Translations under genes and position numbers: made by a program
In this document: positions 36,631 through 49,900 of the stretch, piece by piece
Numbering within the stretch: the first letter of the stretch is position 1
Layout: each line of letters begins with the position of its first letter
The notes under the pieces: generated by a model
The model's database searches: none
What the model was told of the DNA's origin: nothing
Seen by the model: the letters and a program-made list of their open reading frames with translations, nothing else
NCBI RefSeq assembly: GCF_001659605.2
Contig: NC_035163.2
Span: forward strand, 30,716,158 to 30,780,157
Reading direction: 5' to 3'
Source of the DNA: Manihot esculenta
Taxonomy: Eukaryota; Streptophyta; Magnoliopsida; Malpighiales; Euphorbiaceae
DNA: 64,000 bases

Positions 36631-39503
36631 ATGGGTTGTGTCCACGGCAAGTGTTGCAATCGCCACTCGTCAACATCAGATGGTGATTCAAGAGGCCACC
36701 CTGAAGCGGCTTGTGTTGGTAATAAACACGTACTCACTCAGAGAGCGCTGGAGGCTATTTCTGTCCCTTCCCACAACTTAAAATTGCAATACTCTGCTCT
36801 GACTCAGCGAGGTTACTATCCAGACTCGCCAGATAAGGAAAATCAAGACAGTTTCTGCATTAGAACTCAAATTCAGGGTAATCCCAGTGTCCATTTCTTT
36901 GGTGTATTTGATGGGCATGGTCTATATGGTGCTGAATGTTCAAATTTTGTTAAGGATAGGTTAGTGGAGATATTAGCTAATGATCCCTCGTTGTTGAATG
37001 ACCCTGTTAAAGCTTATACTTCGGCATTTTCAAGGACAAACTCTGAGTTACATAGTAGTAAAATTGATGATTCGATGAGTGGTACTACTGCAATAACTGT
37101 TCTTGTTAATGGAGATAAGATTTATGTTGCCAATGTGGGTGATTCCAGAGCAGTAATTGCTGTTAAAAGGGGGAATAGAATTATAGCTGAGGATTTGTCC
37201 AAAGATCAAACCCCCTTTAGGAAAGATGAGTATGAGAGGGTGAAGTCATGTGGGGCAAGAGTTCTGAGTGTTGATCAAGTGGAAGGGTATATGGATCCTA
37301 ACATACAGACATGGGACGATGAGGAAAGTCAAGGGGGTGATCCTCCACGGTTGTGGGTGCAGAATGGGATGTATCCAGGGACAGCTTTTACAAGAAGCGT
37401 AGGGGATAGCACAGCTGAGACAATTGGGGTTATTGCTGATCCAGAGGTTTCCATAGTACAGCTTACGCCCAATCATTTGTTTTTTGTGGTTGCAAGTGAT
37501 GGAGTTTTTGAGTTCCTCTCGAGCCAAGCAGTTGTTGATATGGTATGCTTTTCTGACCTTTGTGTTTGTGTCTTTCTTTTGTCTGTATGTTATTTCTGTG
37601 ACTCATCCTTTGATTTTCTAGATTATTGTAGTATTTCTAAGCTATCTAATGGTCTTTTGCTAAAAGTTTATGATTGCCAGCAATTTGGGAACTGGACACA
37701 GAAATTTACTTCCTTCTCGATATATGTAACATGAATGTGCCATGTTTATGCCTGTAAAGTTTCTTGAAATAATCAAGTTGCACCTATAATTTATGATCTA
37801 AACTCAGGGAGAATGAAGTATGGGTGCAAATCAATTTTTCATCAAGTTTTCCGGACACTTAAATGTCAATTATCAATGACCTTTTTGACTTCCATTTACT
37901 GAAATCAAGTGACAATCTATTTATATTCCCATGTTAAAATAAAGGAGTAAAAATTGACTGATGGATTCAACTCTTAAGGATGATATTGATCTTGTATCAT
38001 TTTCTTCCCCTGTTATCTCTCCTCTTATCCCTGCTATTTTGTTCCATTACAAATGCCTCTCTCTGTAGGTGGCACAATATAACGATCCCCGAGATGCATG
38101 TGCAGCCATTGCTGGAGAGTCTTATAAACTCTGGTTGGAGCATGAAAATCGGACAGATGATATTACAATCATTATTGTACACATTAAGAACTCATCTAGT
38201 GTAAGTGCTTAAGAGTCTATCCTCTGCATCTAGTAATTTTTGAATTCCTTTTTCAATGCTTTAGATTAAGTTTCATGTCAATTGTCACGCTGAAGTAATT
38301 TCTATTGGTTGCATTTTAAGTTTCATATCTATTGGTCGCATTTTAAGTGCAGTATGTCATAAAGAATCTTTCTACAAGGCCAACATATATCTTGGTGGCA
38401 TCTGATGTTGATAATTGCATATGTTACTTGTCCAAAACTGATATATGGAGTGCTAAATACATAATCCCATGCTAACTAACAGTTAAATAATCCATTTTTC
38501 TCCTATGATATGTTCTTTAGTTTATTTTACGAAAGTTTTTTTGTTATGGTCCCGAGACATGGGTCGCGTCATATGGGATGAGGGATAGGGAAGGAGCTCA
38601 TTTGAGGGAGCTCTAGGAGAGAGTCTCAATCTCACAATTTTGAAAATAAATATGTTTGTTTTATTGCATAAATATAACTCCTTATACAATGGAGGCTCAT
38701 ACAACCATAAGAAATAGAAGTCTTATGCAAGCAATTATTAGATTATAAACTATTAAGATGAGATAATAAAAATCTAATAACAAATAAAGAAGGTAAGATA
38801 AAATAACAAACTAGTAGATAAAGATAATTTGTTTGTTATGAATTTGGTCTATGCATTATCTATAATAAATTTTTTTTGGGAGGTTAAATCCATAACTTGG
38901 AAGAAAAATGAAGAGAGGGACACTGAGAATTTAGTAAATATTACTTGCACTCTACTTTGGCCACATTTTTGAAGGGGCCCATTGGTTGCTTATGTTTATC
39001 TAATTTTAATTTTGATTAATAGCCAGGTGCTGTTGCTACAGATGGAACTGCCCAAGTCAATAGGAATCAAGTGAGTTCAAGGACACGAAGAGAAAGTTCT
39101 GGTTTCTCCATTGGCTCTGGGTCTGAAATTTACCGTTCAGCGAGGAGTGAATTCTCAGATCAGCAACTTTCGGTGAATCGAAGTGCAGCTATTGTTGTTC
39201 CATCTCCATCACATCAGAGGTCCTCGGAATTGGTGGGTCTTCTAGGCTACCTTAACTTTGTCACCTCTTATATTATTGACTGAGCAAATTCTTTTCCCTT
39301 TGTTTAGTGCAGTAATCTTAACATATTGGCATCAACAAGCTGCTCCACATCCTTTGTTTTATATTTATGTAGTTTGCTCAGTGAATTCAATCTGTTTGAT
39401 ACCTATTTCCTGATTGCATCCCATATATAATTTATAGAATGTACTCTTGAGTTATTGATTTATGATTTGACTTGCTTTTGGCTTGTATCAGAGTGGGGGT
39501 TAG
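36631..39503 (+). CDS. Protein phosphatase 2C, PP2C35 type
   Basis: Mg/Mn-dependent Ser/Thr phosphatase closest in memory to Arabidopsis At3g06270 (PP2C35). Firm exons: 36631-37542 (304 codons) and 38069-38200; motifs include [10 protein letters not shown] (Asp94), [48 protein letters not shown] (Asp290) and [10 protein letters not shown]. The start at 36,631 gives MGCVHGKCC, a myristoylation/palmitoylation type N-terminus; the open frame upstream (36,565) begins at TTG, not ATG. Reading past 38,200 stops at 38,210-38,212 (351 residues, near the Arabidopsis length of about 348). Splicing at the good donor there joins in frame to 39023-39232, adding 70 Ser/Arg-rich codons, then an exon from 39,492 with a quick stop at 39,501-39,503 (421 residues). 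The end is therefore uncertain. Confidence 0.88.
38213..39022 (+). other. PP2C intron with a possible old repeat insert
   Basis: About 0.8 kb. The middle (about 38,540-38,880) changes in composition, with GGTCCCGAGACATGGGTCGC and AT-rich sequence after it, which may be a decayed repeat. No LTR ends, coding frames or target duplication found. Confidence 0.3.
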
Positions 39504-40222
39504 TGATCCTGCTATTGAAAGTGAAGACAATTTGTTCCCTGCACAAGATGTACTCGCTCCAAGGATCTCCAAGCAGGCCACCTTTTTTCTCACTATTGCT
39601 GAAGCACTGCCACTGACTGTTAACTAAACAATGGCTTCAGGAGAACATAATGCTTTCCGTTATGCTGTAACCAAGCAGCTGTTAAATCCGAACACGAGGA
39701 ACTGGGTTCCCAAAGTTGTTGATATTCCTGGAGGCTGGGAAATGATAGTTGTAAATTTCATTAAGATATATATACTCTCGTTCACACTGTATTTAGGAGG
39801 AAGAAATGACATAAAGTTGCTTAGTTTTGGTATCACGCTCAACTATGTGCAATTTTGAATTTCTTATGCCATTTATGATCTTAAATCTCTCCTATATGTC
39901 TATTAACAGTAGTATGAGAGTCTTGCAATTGATGCTGCATTTCTTTGATGATAGTTTCTGTAATTTTTAGCATCAAATGTAAATTTTGATATGTATACTG
40001 TTTGCTGTTATGTGATGAACCAATGAATGGAAAATTTGTGTTCTCCGTAGTAGTGCTCATGCTTTGTTCAATTACTCGACCATTTTGGTAGTGTCACTGG
40101 AGGATGTACTAATTCAACGGTTTTGTTTTGTTTTGTTTTGGATGTTGATGCAATAACTTTGGAGGCATGGGGTTATTTTCATGGCATGTGGCATTCTCAT
40201 GCTTTTCTTAATCTGCTGTTCT

Positions 40223-40271
<49 letters not shown>

Positions 40272-40907
40272 TATTACATTTAAAAAGCCATTGAATTCCC
40301 AAGTGTTGTACATGCCTCATCTCTTGGAGCATGACGAGTCCATGTCTGTCGGCATGCCATTCCTAAGAGTTCGAGTCACCGCTCATGACTTGGTGACATG
40401 TTTTGCTGTGACAGACTTTCCCCCACCCGCCCAAATTCATCAATAGGCTCTAATTGATATATCTAATAATTATTAAACTCTTGATTTTTATAAAGTAGGG
40501 TTTACGGGTTTTATGTAAAAGTCAGAAATTAAATGATACATTCAACCATTTTCTATTCTTTTCGTTGGTAATGATGTATGAAGCGAGATGATACTTCAAC
40601 GATTTGTGTACTATATAGCGGTTGGCATATGCTTTGTGCCGCAAGCTACTTGGTTGTAATATCATGGAAGCGCTTGTGGTACTTGAACAGATTTGAATGA
40701 ATTATACCTACTCAAATTTTATTTTCAACGGAAAAAGGAATTTAAAAAAAAAAAAAAGAATTAATTTGTAGTTTTATCTTTTTCTCCCTTGAACAAAATG
40801 GAGCTTTTACTATTTCCTTGAATAGGATTACAAACACTACAATGGTAGAGTCGGCCAACTCTCTTAAATTATGGATATTTACAAAGCACAAACTCATTTC
40901 TAAATTC
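39504..40907. other. Region between convergent PP2C35 and SAC3B genes
   Basis: Holds the 3' UTRs of both genes. Conserved-looking open stretches at 39,492-39,627 and 39,631-39,770 may be further 3' exon sequence of the phosphatase, but no family is recognised. A 43-base poly(T) tract lies at 40,228-40,270. Confidence 0.5.
40228..40270 (+). repeat. Poly(T) tract of 43 bases
   Basis: Uninterrupted T run between two convergent genes. It creates a false poly-Phe frame on one strand and a poly-Lys frame on the other. The length should be treated as approximate because such tracts are hard to sequence. Confidence 0.9.
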
Positions 40908-43900
40908 TCAAAAATAAATGTAAAGTTTCTCCTCTATGGAATTTTGCAATATGCTACACTGTTCCAACAACTTGGTTAATTTGTCAGCTTCTTTAGTAGT
41001 TTGGCCAGCAACCGTCGCCTCAACACCGCCAGCGTTTACATGGTTATCTCTGTCAAACTGTGCAGAAGCGCTTTCATCCTCCATCAAGTCATTTGTTCTG
41101 CCAGCCCCACACACATCACCGTTTGAGACTCTCCTTTGCTGAGGTTGGAAAGCTTCCAGCTGTGGCTCATCCCTTGTTGGTACAAGGGGAGTACAGCCAA
41201 CAATTATTTCATCTAAAGAAGGTTGATTTATGTATGGCAAAGATTCATTTCCTTCTAGCCCAAACTCATCAAGAATAAGTGGAGTCGGATCAACATGATG
41301 ATGCCTTAAAACATAGGCCGAGGAGACTGCACCACTGGATAAACTTGTTAACCGCCAATTAAAAATCCGTCTGAAAACTGAGATCCACTTTGGAATAATA
41401 TAGTAGCTTGAGTCATGGAGCTCAAGTCGAGCACATTTTTGCAGCATTACCTGTGCCTCTTTTATTGCCAAGTTAGGTGTCATCATTCCACTCGATTGAG
41501 TCATGTAATGGATCAAGCAGTTCTCGAGTTGTGATTTCAGGTTCTCAATCTCTTCACCTGATTTAGCACCTTTCCCAGACAACGATATAGGATCAGGAAA
41601 AGTAGGAAGTTTACATTCCCTTAACGCAGACACAAGTGGTTCAATTCTTGCTGCTGAGCTCCATCCTATGCTTGGCAAGTACCACCTGACCACCATATGC
41701 TCATCACACGACTCCTGCAGCAAAGCAATCTCAGGACAAGGCCAACCGATGGGCTTTGATTTGGCAGCAGCAGCAATTTCCCCCAGAGACCAATCCAACG
41801 CTTCATTGAAGGCTGAAATACAGTGATTTGGATCTAATGCATGAACACTCTTCTTATCAAGGACATCCAACAAGGGATTCAAGTGGGTTAGAATCAGTTC
41901 ACGAGTCTTTATACAGCAAATATCAGGTTGCACGAGGGATTCACTAGCCAGCCACCTTAGTCCTTCCCTTAATCTCTCATCACTGAAAAAGCCATCCAAG
42001 TATTCCTTCTCCGTATCTCCAGTAAGAAAAACAATGAGAAAGCTACTTATCCGTGATTTTTCAATGTCATGAAGACCTAATTCACTAACTATAGTGGAGG
42101 AAGGATCTGAAACCTTTATATTGCAAGAGCCACATAAGATCAGGAGGGGCAAGCAGGAGTCAGAAGGTACCGACATAAGCAGGTTATGCAACTGGGCTTT
42201 CTGTGTGTTCAACGGGATGCTTTCAGATACAACAAACAAAATTGCACTTGCTCCATCTATTGTCTCATTCAAATCATCAAACATAACATCCCTAACAACT
42301 GACAAGCAGCAGGTCAGGTCATTTCCAGATTGGCTGGGAACCCATTTTTTCCATATTGACATACCAGAAGATGAAATTAGAAGATTGTCATCTTTTTTAG
42401 AAGGCATGATCTTTGAAAGCAACCACGGGCCTGCTGCCACCACTTTGTCTCCTTGATTGTTTTGCTGAGAACACAAGACAATTTTCCAGCATAGGCATCC
42501 AACAGTAGGATTTCTTTTGCCGAGTATGTCCACAATGACATCAGATACATTCAGGCTCGACCATGATTGTTTATGCTTTTCATACCTCTCCCTCATAACA
42601 TGCTCAATATCAAACTCAGTAGTAGTGCTCAGTTGCTACAATAGAAGGGGCAAAAGAAAAAAAAGTCGAGGTAAATCACTAGAAGAGATTTGCTTGCATA
42701 GGAAATGAAGCATGAAAATGGATTATATATAAGAACAAAGCTTTAATCCCAAATTAGTTGGGTTGGCTATATGAAATGGGTTAGTACTTGAATAAAATAA
42801 TTTTGCAGATTAAAGAACACTTCACAAACGTAAAGAAATGAATAAGAAAATGGTAGCATGAAAACTAGAAATCATAAATATAAAAAAGCTTACATCTTTG
42901 GCCTTTCGAATTGGTGGTCCCAATGATAATGAACTAAGTGCAGCATTTGCTACTATCTGCCTTTGCTCACGCAGTTCCCTTTGTTTTGAAGCACGCCGCC
43001 TCCATAATCTGATAATAGACATAATAATGAGAAAATTAAAATACAACCAACCACAACTCAAAGCTAAATAGTTGAAGTGACAAACCTAATGATCAGCTTG
43101 AGCTTTGCCTGAGCAACTTCATCATCGTAATTTTCCAAAACTTCATCATTTTCCATTTCATGATTATCAGGAGGTTCATCTTTTGTATCATTACAAACCA
43201 CAACAGGGACCTTGTTCTCCATAACATAACCATATTTAGCACTTGGGGATATTTCCTGCAAAGAGGCTCTTGACACAACTTGCAGTGGAACGTCTTCCAT
43301 GCCAGATAGCATCTTCTTCTCAGGAGAGATGCTGGAAAGAATGTTATCATTTAGTTTCTCCACCTCGTTAAATTTAGCAGGCAGGTTTACCAGGGGGCTG
43401 TGGACCAAAGAGAAGCCCCATGGAGAGAAATAGGAACCTTCCACCCGACGATCTTCTTGACTTTGTTGACCAACTTTTGACGTATCAATTACTGGCTGCA
43501 ATTTTGTGCCAACTTTTGGAGATGAAACAACTTGAAAATCAGGCATTTCTTCATCAACTGCGTGGGTTGAACCCTTTCTCTCCATAAAAGTAGAAGCAAC
43601 AGGTTTCTTGTCATGCTTGCAGACCGTTGGCAGCTGAATTTCTCTGGATGCTTGAGCAGGCAAGGAAGCCACTTGAGAAGTAGGTGACACATCGTCAACT
43701 ATCCTTCTAGAAATTTTCTGATGAACTAGCTTTGAACGCTTGGTAGGATAATCCTGGTCACCATTGAGAAATGGGCCTTCCTTTACCATATATGGCTCTT
43801 CAAATTCCTTTATAGAAAACCCATGATGTTCTAATAGGCTTTCAATGTCTTCTTCCTGATTTCAACATCAAAGCATGGATATAAAATCAATGAACTTAAT

Positions 43901-46900
43901 TGTGAAGTAAATAAAAATAAAAGCTGATCTAAAATAAAAAGCTACCTCCATTGCAAGCCAATTGGCAACATGGGCAACAGGGAGACCTTGATTATTTTGT
44001 AGACCACAGTGCAAAGAAGCAAGTGCCTGAGTTCGTAACTGATCAAAATAACAAATGCAAGGGGCATGAGGCAATATTACTAAATATCAATCTGTGTTTG
44101 CAAGTGCAAGGTCAAGTAAAATGGATCACAAATAAAGCAGTACAAAGGTGAATGCTACCTTTCAGACGTGTTAATATGGACTCCTGGAAGGAGGATCCCC
44201 TAGTCAACATTTATGATGGTTTGGCAATCAATAATCAAGAGCAGTTAATCTATTGAAATGATTGGTAGGTTATATTTTCAGAATACATAGACAAAATTTT
44301 ACCTGATAAACTGTTATAAGTTATAGAAAGTAAATATGTTAATATAGGAAGTAAATATTAATAGATGGGTCAGTTGTTTAATCTTAGGGATTGTATAATC
44401 ATAGGCTTGATTTTCCTTCCTGTTTAAATACCGTCCCTCATGTATAAATAGGTTGTAATCTCTATTGTGAAATAGAACAACAAAATATTATCCTTCTACA
44501 TAATATCAGAGCCATTCTCATGGAAATTTAATTTTTTTCTCTCGTCAAGTTTTAAAATTTTTTTAGAGACTTAGGGCTCTGTTCATTTGGGTTACCCATA
44601 AAGGTTAACATTTGGATCTCACCATCGCCGGAGTCGCCACACCATTCCCTTGTCAGATCTGAGGTTTATTTGCCGTTCGGGTGTTGGGTGGAGGTGTTTT
44701 AGGTACTATTCATATTCGGGGGTACTATTCATCGGCACTGTTCATGTGATACTGTTCATCGGTACTGTTCACGCCGGGTACTGTTTTCTGATTCTGTGTT
44801 TCTTTTGTTGCTATCGTTTTGGATTGGTTGTCCTTATGGCTAAAGTTAAAACCACCACCGTAACTGATGTGATTCCTATGATGACTAAAATCACGGAACA
44901 CAAATTGAATGGATCTTTCGATCAGGGAATTTTGATATCTGCAGATGAGTATGCACAATTCATCCAATACCAGACATCTTTAAAATCCTCTAATTCCTCC
45001 TCTATCACTGCAATTGCCGAATCAGGTAATTCTACTGCATGTCTTGTGTCTTCATCCTCCAAACGGGTTATTGATTCTGGTGCTACCGATCATATGTCAG
45101 GTAATTCTAATCTTTTGTCCAATCTTGAGTCTCATACATCGCCTTCTTATGTTACTCTTGCTGATGGCACTAAATCTTCTATCATAGGTTCTGATCATGT
45201 CAACTTAACCCCTTCTCTTTCTGTATCCTCTGTATTATGTCTTCCTAAATTCGCGTTTAATTTGCTTTCCGTGAGTAAACTCACTCGTGTATTGAATTGT
45301 TGTGTCTCATTCTTTCCTGATCACTGTGTTTTTCAGGATCTTTCGACGAAGCAGATTATTGGTAGAGGGAGTGAGTCAGAGGGTCTTTACGTCTTGGATC
45401 AGCAACTACCTCGATCTCCTCGATCTCTGGTATGCTCCACGCGTTTAACACCTTTTGATGTTCATTGTCGTTTGGGCATCCTTCTCTCTCGGCTTTGAAG
45501 AAATTATATCCACAGTTTCATTCTTTGTCTGTTCTAGATTGTGAGTCTTGTCAATTTGCCAAACATCATTGTTTACCTACACTGTCTCGAGTCAATAAAC
45601 GGGCTTCGTCCCCCTTTGAGTTAGTCCATTCAGATGTTTGAGGTCCTTGTCCTGTTGTGTCTAAGTCTGGCTTTAAGTATTTTGTTACTTTTGTTGATGA
45701 TTTCTCTCGTACTACTTGGTTATTTTTAATGAAGAGTCGTTCAGAATTATTTTCTATTTTTTGTGCATTTTATGCTGAAATCCAAACCCAATTCAATACT
45801 TCCATCCGTATATTGCAAAGTGATAATGCTAAAGAGTATCTCTCTGGGGAATTTCAATCTTATTTGTTACAAAAAGGGATTCTTCATCAGTTCTCTTGTG
45901 TTGCCACTCCTTCACAAAATGGAGTTGCTGAAAGAAAAAATCGACATCTTCTTGAAGTAGCCAGAGCCCTCTTATTCCAAATGAAGGTGCCTAAATGTTT
46001 TTGGGCTGATGCTGTATCCACTGCTTGTTTTTTTATCAATCGCATACCTTCCTCCATCCTTCATAGTGATATCCCTTATAACATTTTATTTTCCACTAAG
46101 TCTTTGTTTCCTATTGAGTCACGTATCTTTGGTTGTACTTGTTTTGTTCGTGATGTTCGTCCACAGGTTACTAAATTGGATCCCAAATCACTCAAATGTG
46201 TCTTCCTTGGCTACTCTCAACGTCAGAAAGGGTATCGTTGTTTTTTTCCTGATCTGAATCGGTATCTTGTGTCTGCGGATGTAACATTCTTTGAGTCCAC
46301 TCCGTTTTTTCCGCCATCATCTGTTTATAACACCCAGGAGGAGGAAGATGACCTCTTGTTATACACTGTTCGTTCTCTGTCTCCTCAGACTACTCCTACA
46401 CCTTTCGCTCATGTGCCAAGTCGCCCTCCTGTCTTTCATGTGTATTCCAGACGCTTAGAGGACTCTGACTCCGTTCCGCTACCCGCTTCTTCGTCGACTG
46501 ATCCTGCTCCCACTGATCCTTCACTGTTTGATTTGGATTTGCCCATTGCTCTTCGCAAAGGTAAACGTACTTGCACTTACCCTATTTCATCTTGTGTCTC
46601 TTATGATCAATTATCCTCCTCTTCTCGTTGTTTTGTCACTGCTTTAGATTTTATTTCAATTCCCAAAACTGTTATTGAGGATTTGTCCCATCCTGGTTGG
46701 CGTGCTGCAATGGAAGAGGAAATGATGGCCCTTGATACTAATGACACTTGGGAGTTGATGTCCTTGCCCCAGGAAAGCAGGCTATTGGGTGCAAATGGGT
46801 GTTTGCAATGAAAGTAAACCCTGATGGATCTATTGCTCGCCTCAAGGCCCGTTTAATGGCCAAAGGTTATGCACAAACTTATGGAGTTGACTATTCTGAT

Positions 46901-49900
46901 ACATTCTCTCCAGTTGCCAAGCTCGCATCTGTCCGATTGTTTATTTCCTTGGCGGCTACTCATGATTGGCCTTTGCATCAACTAGATATTACAAATGTTT
47001 TTCTTCATGGTGATCTTCAGGAGGAGGTTTATATTAAGCAACCACCTGGTTTTGTTGCTCAGGAGGTAAGGTTTGTAGACTTCGAAAATCTCTTTATGGC
47101 TTGAAACAGAGTCCTCGGGCATGGTTTGGCAGGTTTAGTGAGGTAGTCCAACAGTTTGGAATGAAGATGAGTAAGTGTGATCACTCAGTGTTTTATAGAA
47201 ATTCTGATAGTGGAGTAATTCTGCTTGTAGTATATGTGGATGATATCGTTATTACAGGAAGTGACATTGCTGGCATCACATCCCTAAAAGAATTTCTTAA
47301 AACACAGTTTCATACAAAGGATTTGGGTTCCTTGAAATATTTCTTGGGAATCAAAGTCATGCGATGTAAGAAAGGCATCTTATCTCAAAGAAAATATGTT
47401 CTTGATTTGTTGGCAGAAACAGGAAAATTGAGTGCTAAGCCTTGTAGTGCCCAATGATCCCTAACCTTCAACTTACCACAGAAGACAGTGAGCCATTTGC
47501 AGATCCTGGAAGGTATAGAAGATTAGTTGGCAAACTAAATTATTTGACGGTGACTCGTCCTGATATTGCATATTCAGTGAGTGTGGTAAGTCAGTTTATG
47601 TCTTCTCCTACTGTTGCCCAGTGGGATGCTCTGGGACAAATTCTTTGTTACCTTAAAGGGGCCCCAGGGCGAGGCCTATTCTATGGTAACCATGGACACT
47701 CAAAGATTGAATGCTTTTCTGATGCTGATTGGGCAGGCTCGAAAGTTGATAGGAGGTCAACTACTGGGTATTGTGTTTTTGTGGGAGGTAACTTGATCTC
47801 ATGGAAAAGTAAGAAGCAAAATGTGGTCTCCCGTTCTAGTGCTGAATCTGAATATCGAGCCATGGCACAAGCCGTTTGTGAAATCTTGTGGGTACGTCAA
47901 CTGTTGGAAGAAGTTGGGTTCACAAATTCGGTGCCTGCTAAGTTGTGGTGTGATAATCAAGCAGCTATCCACATTGCCTCCAATCCAGTATTTCACGAGA
48001 GGACTAAACACATCGAGATTGATTGTCATTTTGTTCGGGAAAAGGTCCAACAAAAGATAATATCAACAGGACATATCCGAACTGGAGAACAATTAGGAGA
48101 TATTTTCACTAAAACTCTAAATGGGACTCGAGTTGATTATATATGTAACAAGTTGGGCATGATTAACATTTATGATCCAACTTGAGGGGGAGTGTTATAA
48201 GTTATAGAAAGTAAATATGTTAATATAGAAAGTAAATATTAATAGATGGGTCAGTTGCTTAATCTTAGGGATTGTATAATTATAGGCTTGATTTTCCTTC
48301 CTGTTTAGATATCGTCTCTCATGTATAAATAGGTTGTAATATCTATTGTGAAATATAACAACAAAATATTATCCTTCTACATAAACAATATGAAAATGAG
48401 TGCATCATATCATGTTAAACAATATTACTTTTGATACTTCTCATGTGCTTGCACATGCAAGCAAAGTTAACAACATAAGCCAAATGCACAAGTTATTGTT
48501 TCAATAGCTATTAATCTGCCTCAGATAATTGGGATAAGGAATTAGATTGTAGTACTATTTTCATTCTGTCCAAATAAGCAAGTAACTCAATTGGATGTCT
48601 GTTATGTTCTCCATTGATTAAAAACTGAATAGAAGACTTAAGGAGCATTGGTAAGTAGCAGATTAGCTGAAATTTATTTTTGTGCCAATCAATAAAATGA
48701 ATATTCATGGGCATAATAAATCAGTACTCTGATACCAACAGTTATTCATACCTTTGCAAAGTGGGCATGCATTAAGCATGCTTGAAGGTATCTTGCTTTT
48801 CTTGCAAGCCGAAAGAAGGCAACAAAATTACCTGTTCTACAGGCCCTGTAGCAGCCAACCACATCAATTATGAGAACAGGTTTATACTATGATACTTTAG
48901 CACCATAATACTTTGGAGGATGTAACTACCTTGCTACATCACGAGCAAATAGCACTTCTGGCATTTGCCTTATCTCTGGAGACATCTTTGCAAGATCCAG
49001 TGACAGCTCTGCAGGTTCAACCTAGCAGGAAGAGTTTTTTAACGAACAGCAATACAATGCTAAGTGTAACCTGTAAAACCTAGTTGCTAGTTCCTGCTGT
49101 ATATAACTTACTTTATATCCAGGATGCTTGTCTAGTTTCAGAAGTGCATAATAACCACGAAATTCTTGTTCCGTTGGAACATTAATTCCTTTCTTCCTGT
49201 GGTCATCATACATTTGAAACAGTTCAACTGAAGTCTTATTCATCTGTTCGATGTTTAGGTGTGCATCAAATCCCTCGGAAAAACCTTCTCCTTTTGTGTA
49301 TTCACACAACTCATGCATAGCAATTATATGAAGCCGTATCTGACATAAGAATTGACCAACAACAGCATTTAGTTAAGAGAATAATAAGATCATGCTCCAT
49401 GCGTAACTAATGCACATTGTCCAATACATAAAACTGGCTCAATAGATTTAAAGCTGAGATAAAAATACAAATTAATAGAAACAAGTGTAACCAGATGCAT
49501 TAGTTATTTGGCCAATTAGAATAGCTTGATATACCAGATACTAGCTCAAATAGAATGAAATGGCTAAATATATCCTAATACTAGTTTATTTGGCCCATTA
49601 GCTACCACATGAAAGTATAAGGACACGCCAAAAGGCTATTTAAATTTCTTAAAACTCCAATCTGATTAAAAAAATAGTAATCAATGCAATGAAGTAAATA
49701 ACTATACCATTTAAAATTGAAGATCAATTTTCTGTGTTGTAGTTTTTATTTTTGGAAGTATCATAACACCTATAATAGTTGTCGTCTTGTTGCCAAGGTA
49801 ACAATTCTTATGGATGAAGAATTGTAATATTTAAAGGATGAGCCACCATATTTATATACATATATCTTATGGACGAATAATTGTAATATTTAAAGGATGA

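Larger units (their letters stand above)
44312..48381 (+). mobile_element. Ty1/copia LTR retrotransposon in a SAC3B intron, antisense to the gene
   Basis: 4,070 bp with two full-length 189-bp LTRs and a perfect 5-bp target duplication TAAAC (44,307-44,311 and 48,382-48,386). After the 5' LTR comes a mutated primer-binding site (TAATATCAGAGCC, where TGGTATCAGAGC is expected); before the 3' LTR is a polypurine tract (TTGAGGGGGAG). Domain order is protease, integrase, reverse transcriptase, RNase H, as in copia. The LTRs differ at about 8 of 189 positions. Gag is mostly deleted and pol is broken by frame changes, so it is non-autonomous. It lies on the strand opposite to SAC3B transcription. Confidence 0.95.

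Noticed and set aside
36631..40100. Fusion of PP2C to cyclic-nucleotide-binding and kinase domains, as in some plant PP2C proteins
   Set aside because: No kinase or nucleotide-binding motifs were found downstream; the protein fits the short PP2C35 type.
40114..40446. Open frames containing poly-Phe or poly-Lys
   Set aside because: Artefact of the 43-base T run between two genes.
44650..48185. Treating the copia frames as host genes
   Set aside because: They lie between paired LTRs with a target duplication and carry protease, integrase, reverse transcriptase and RNase H motifs.
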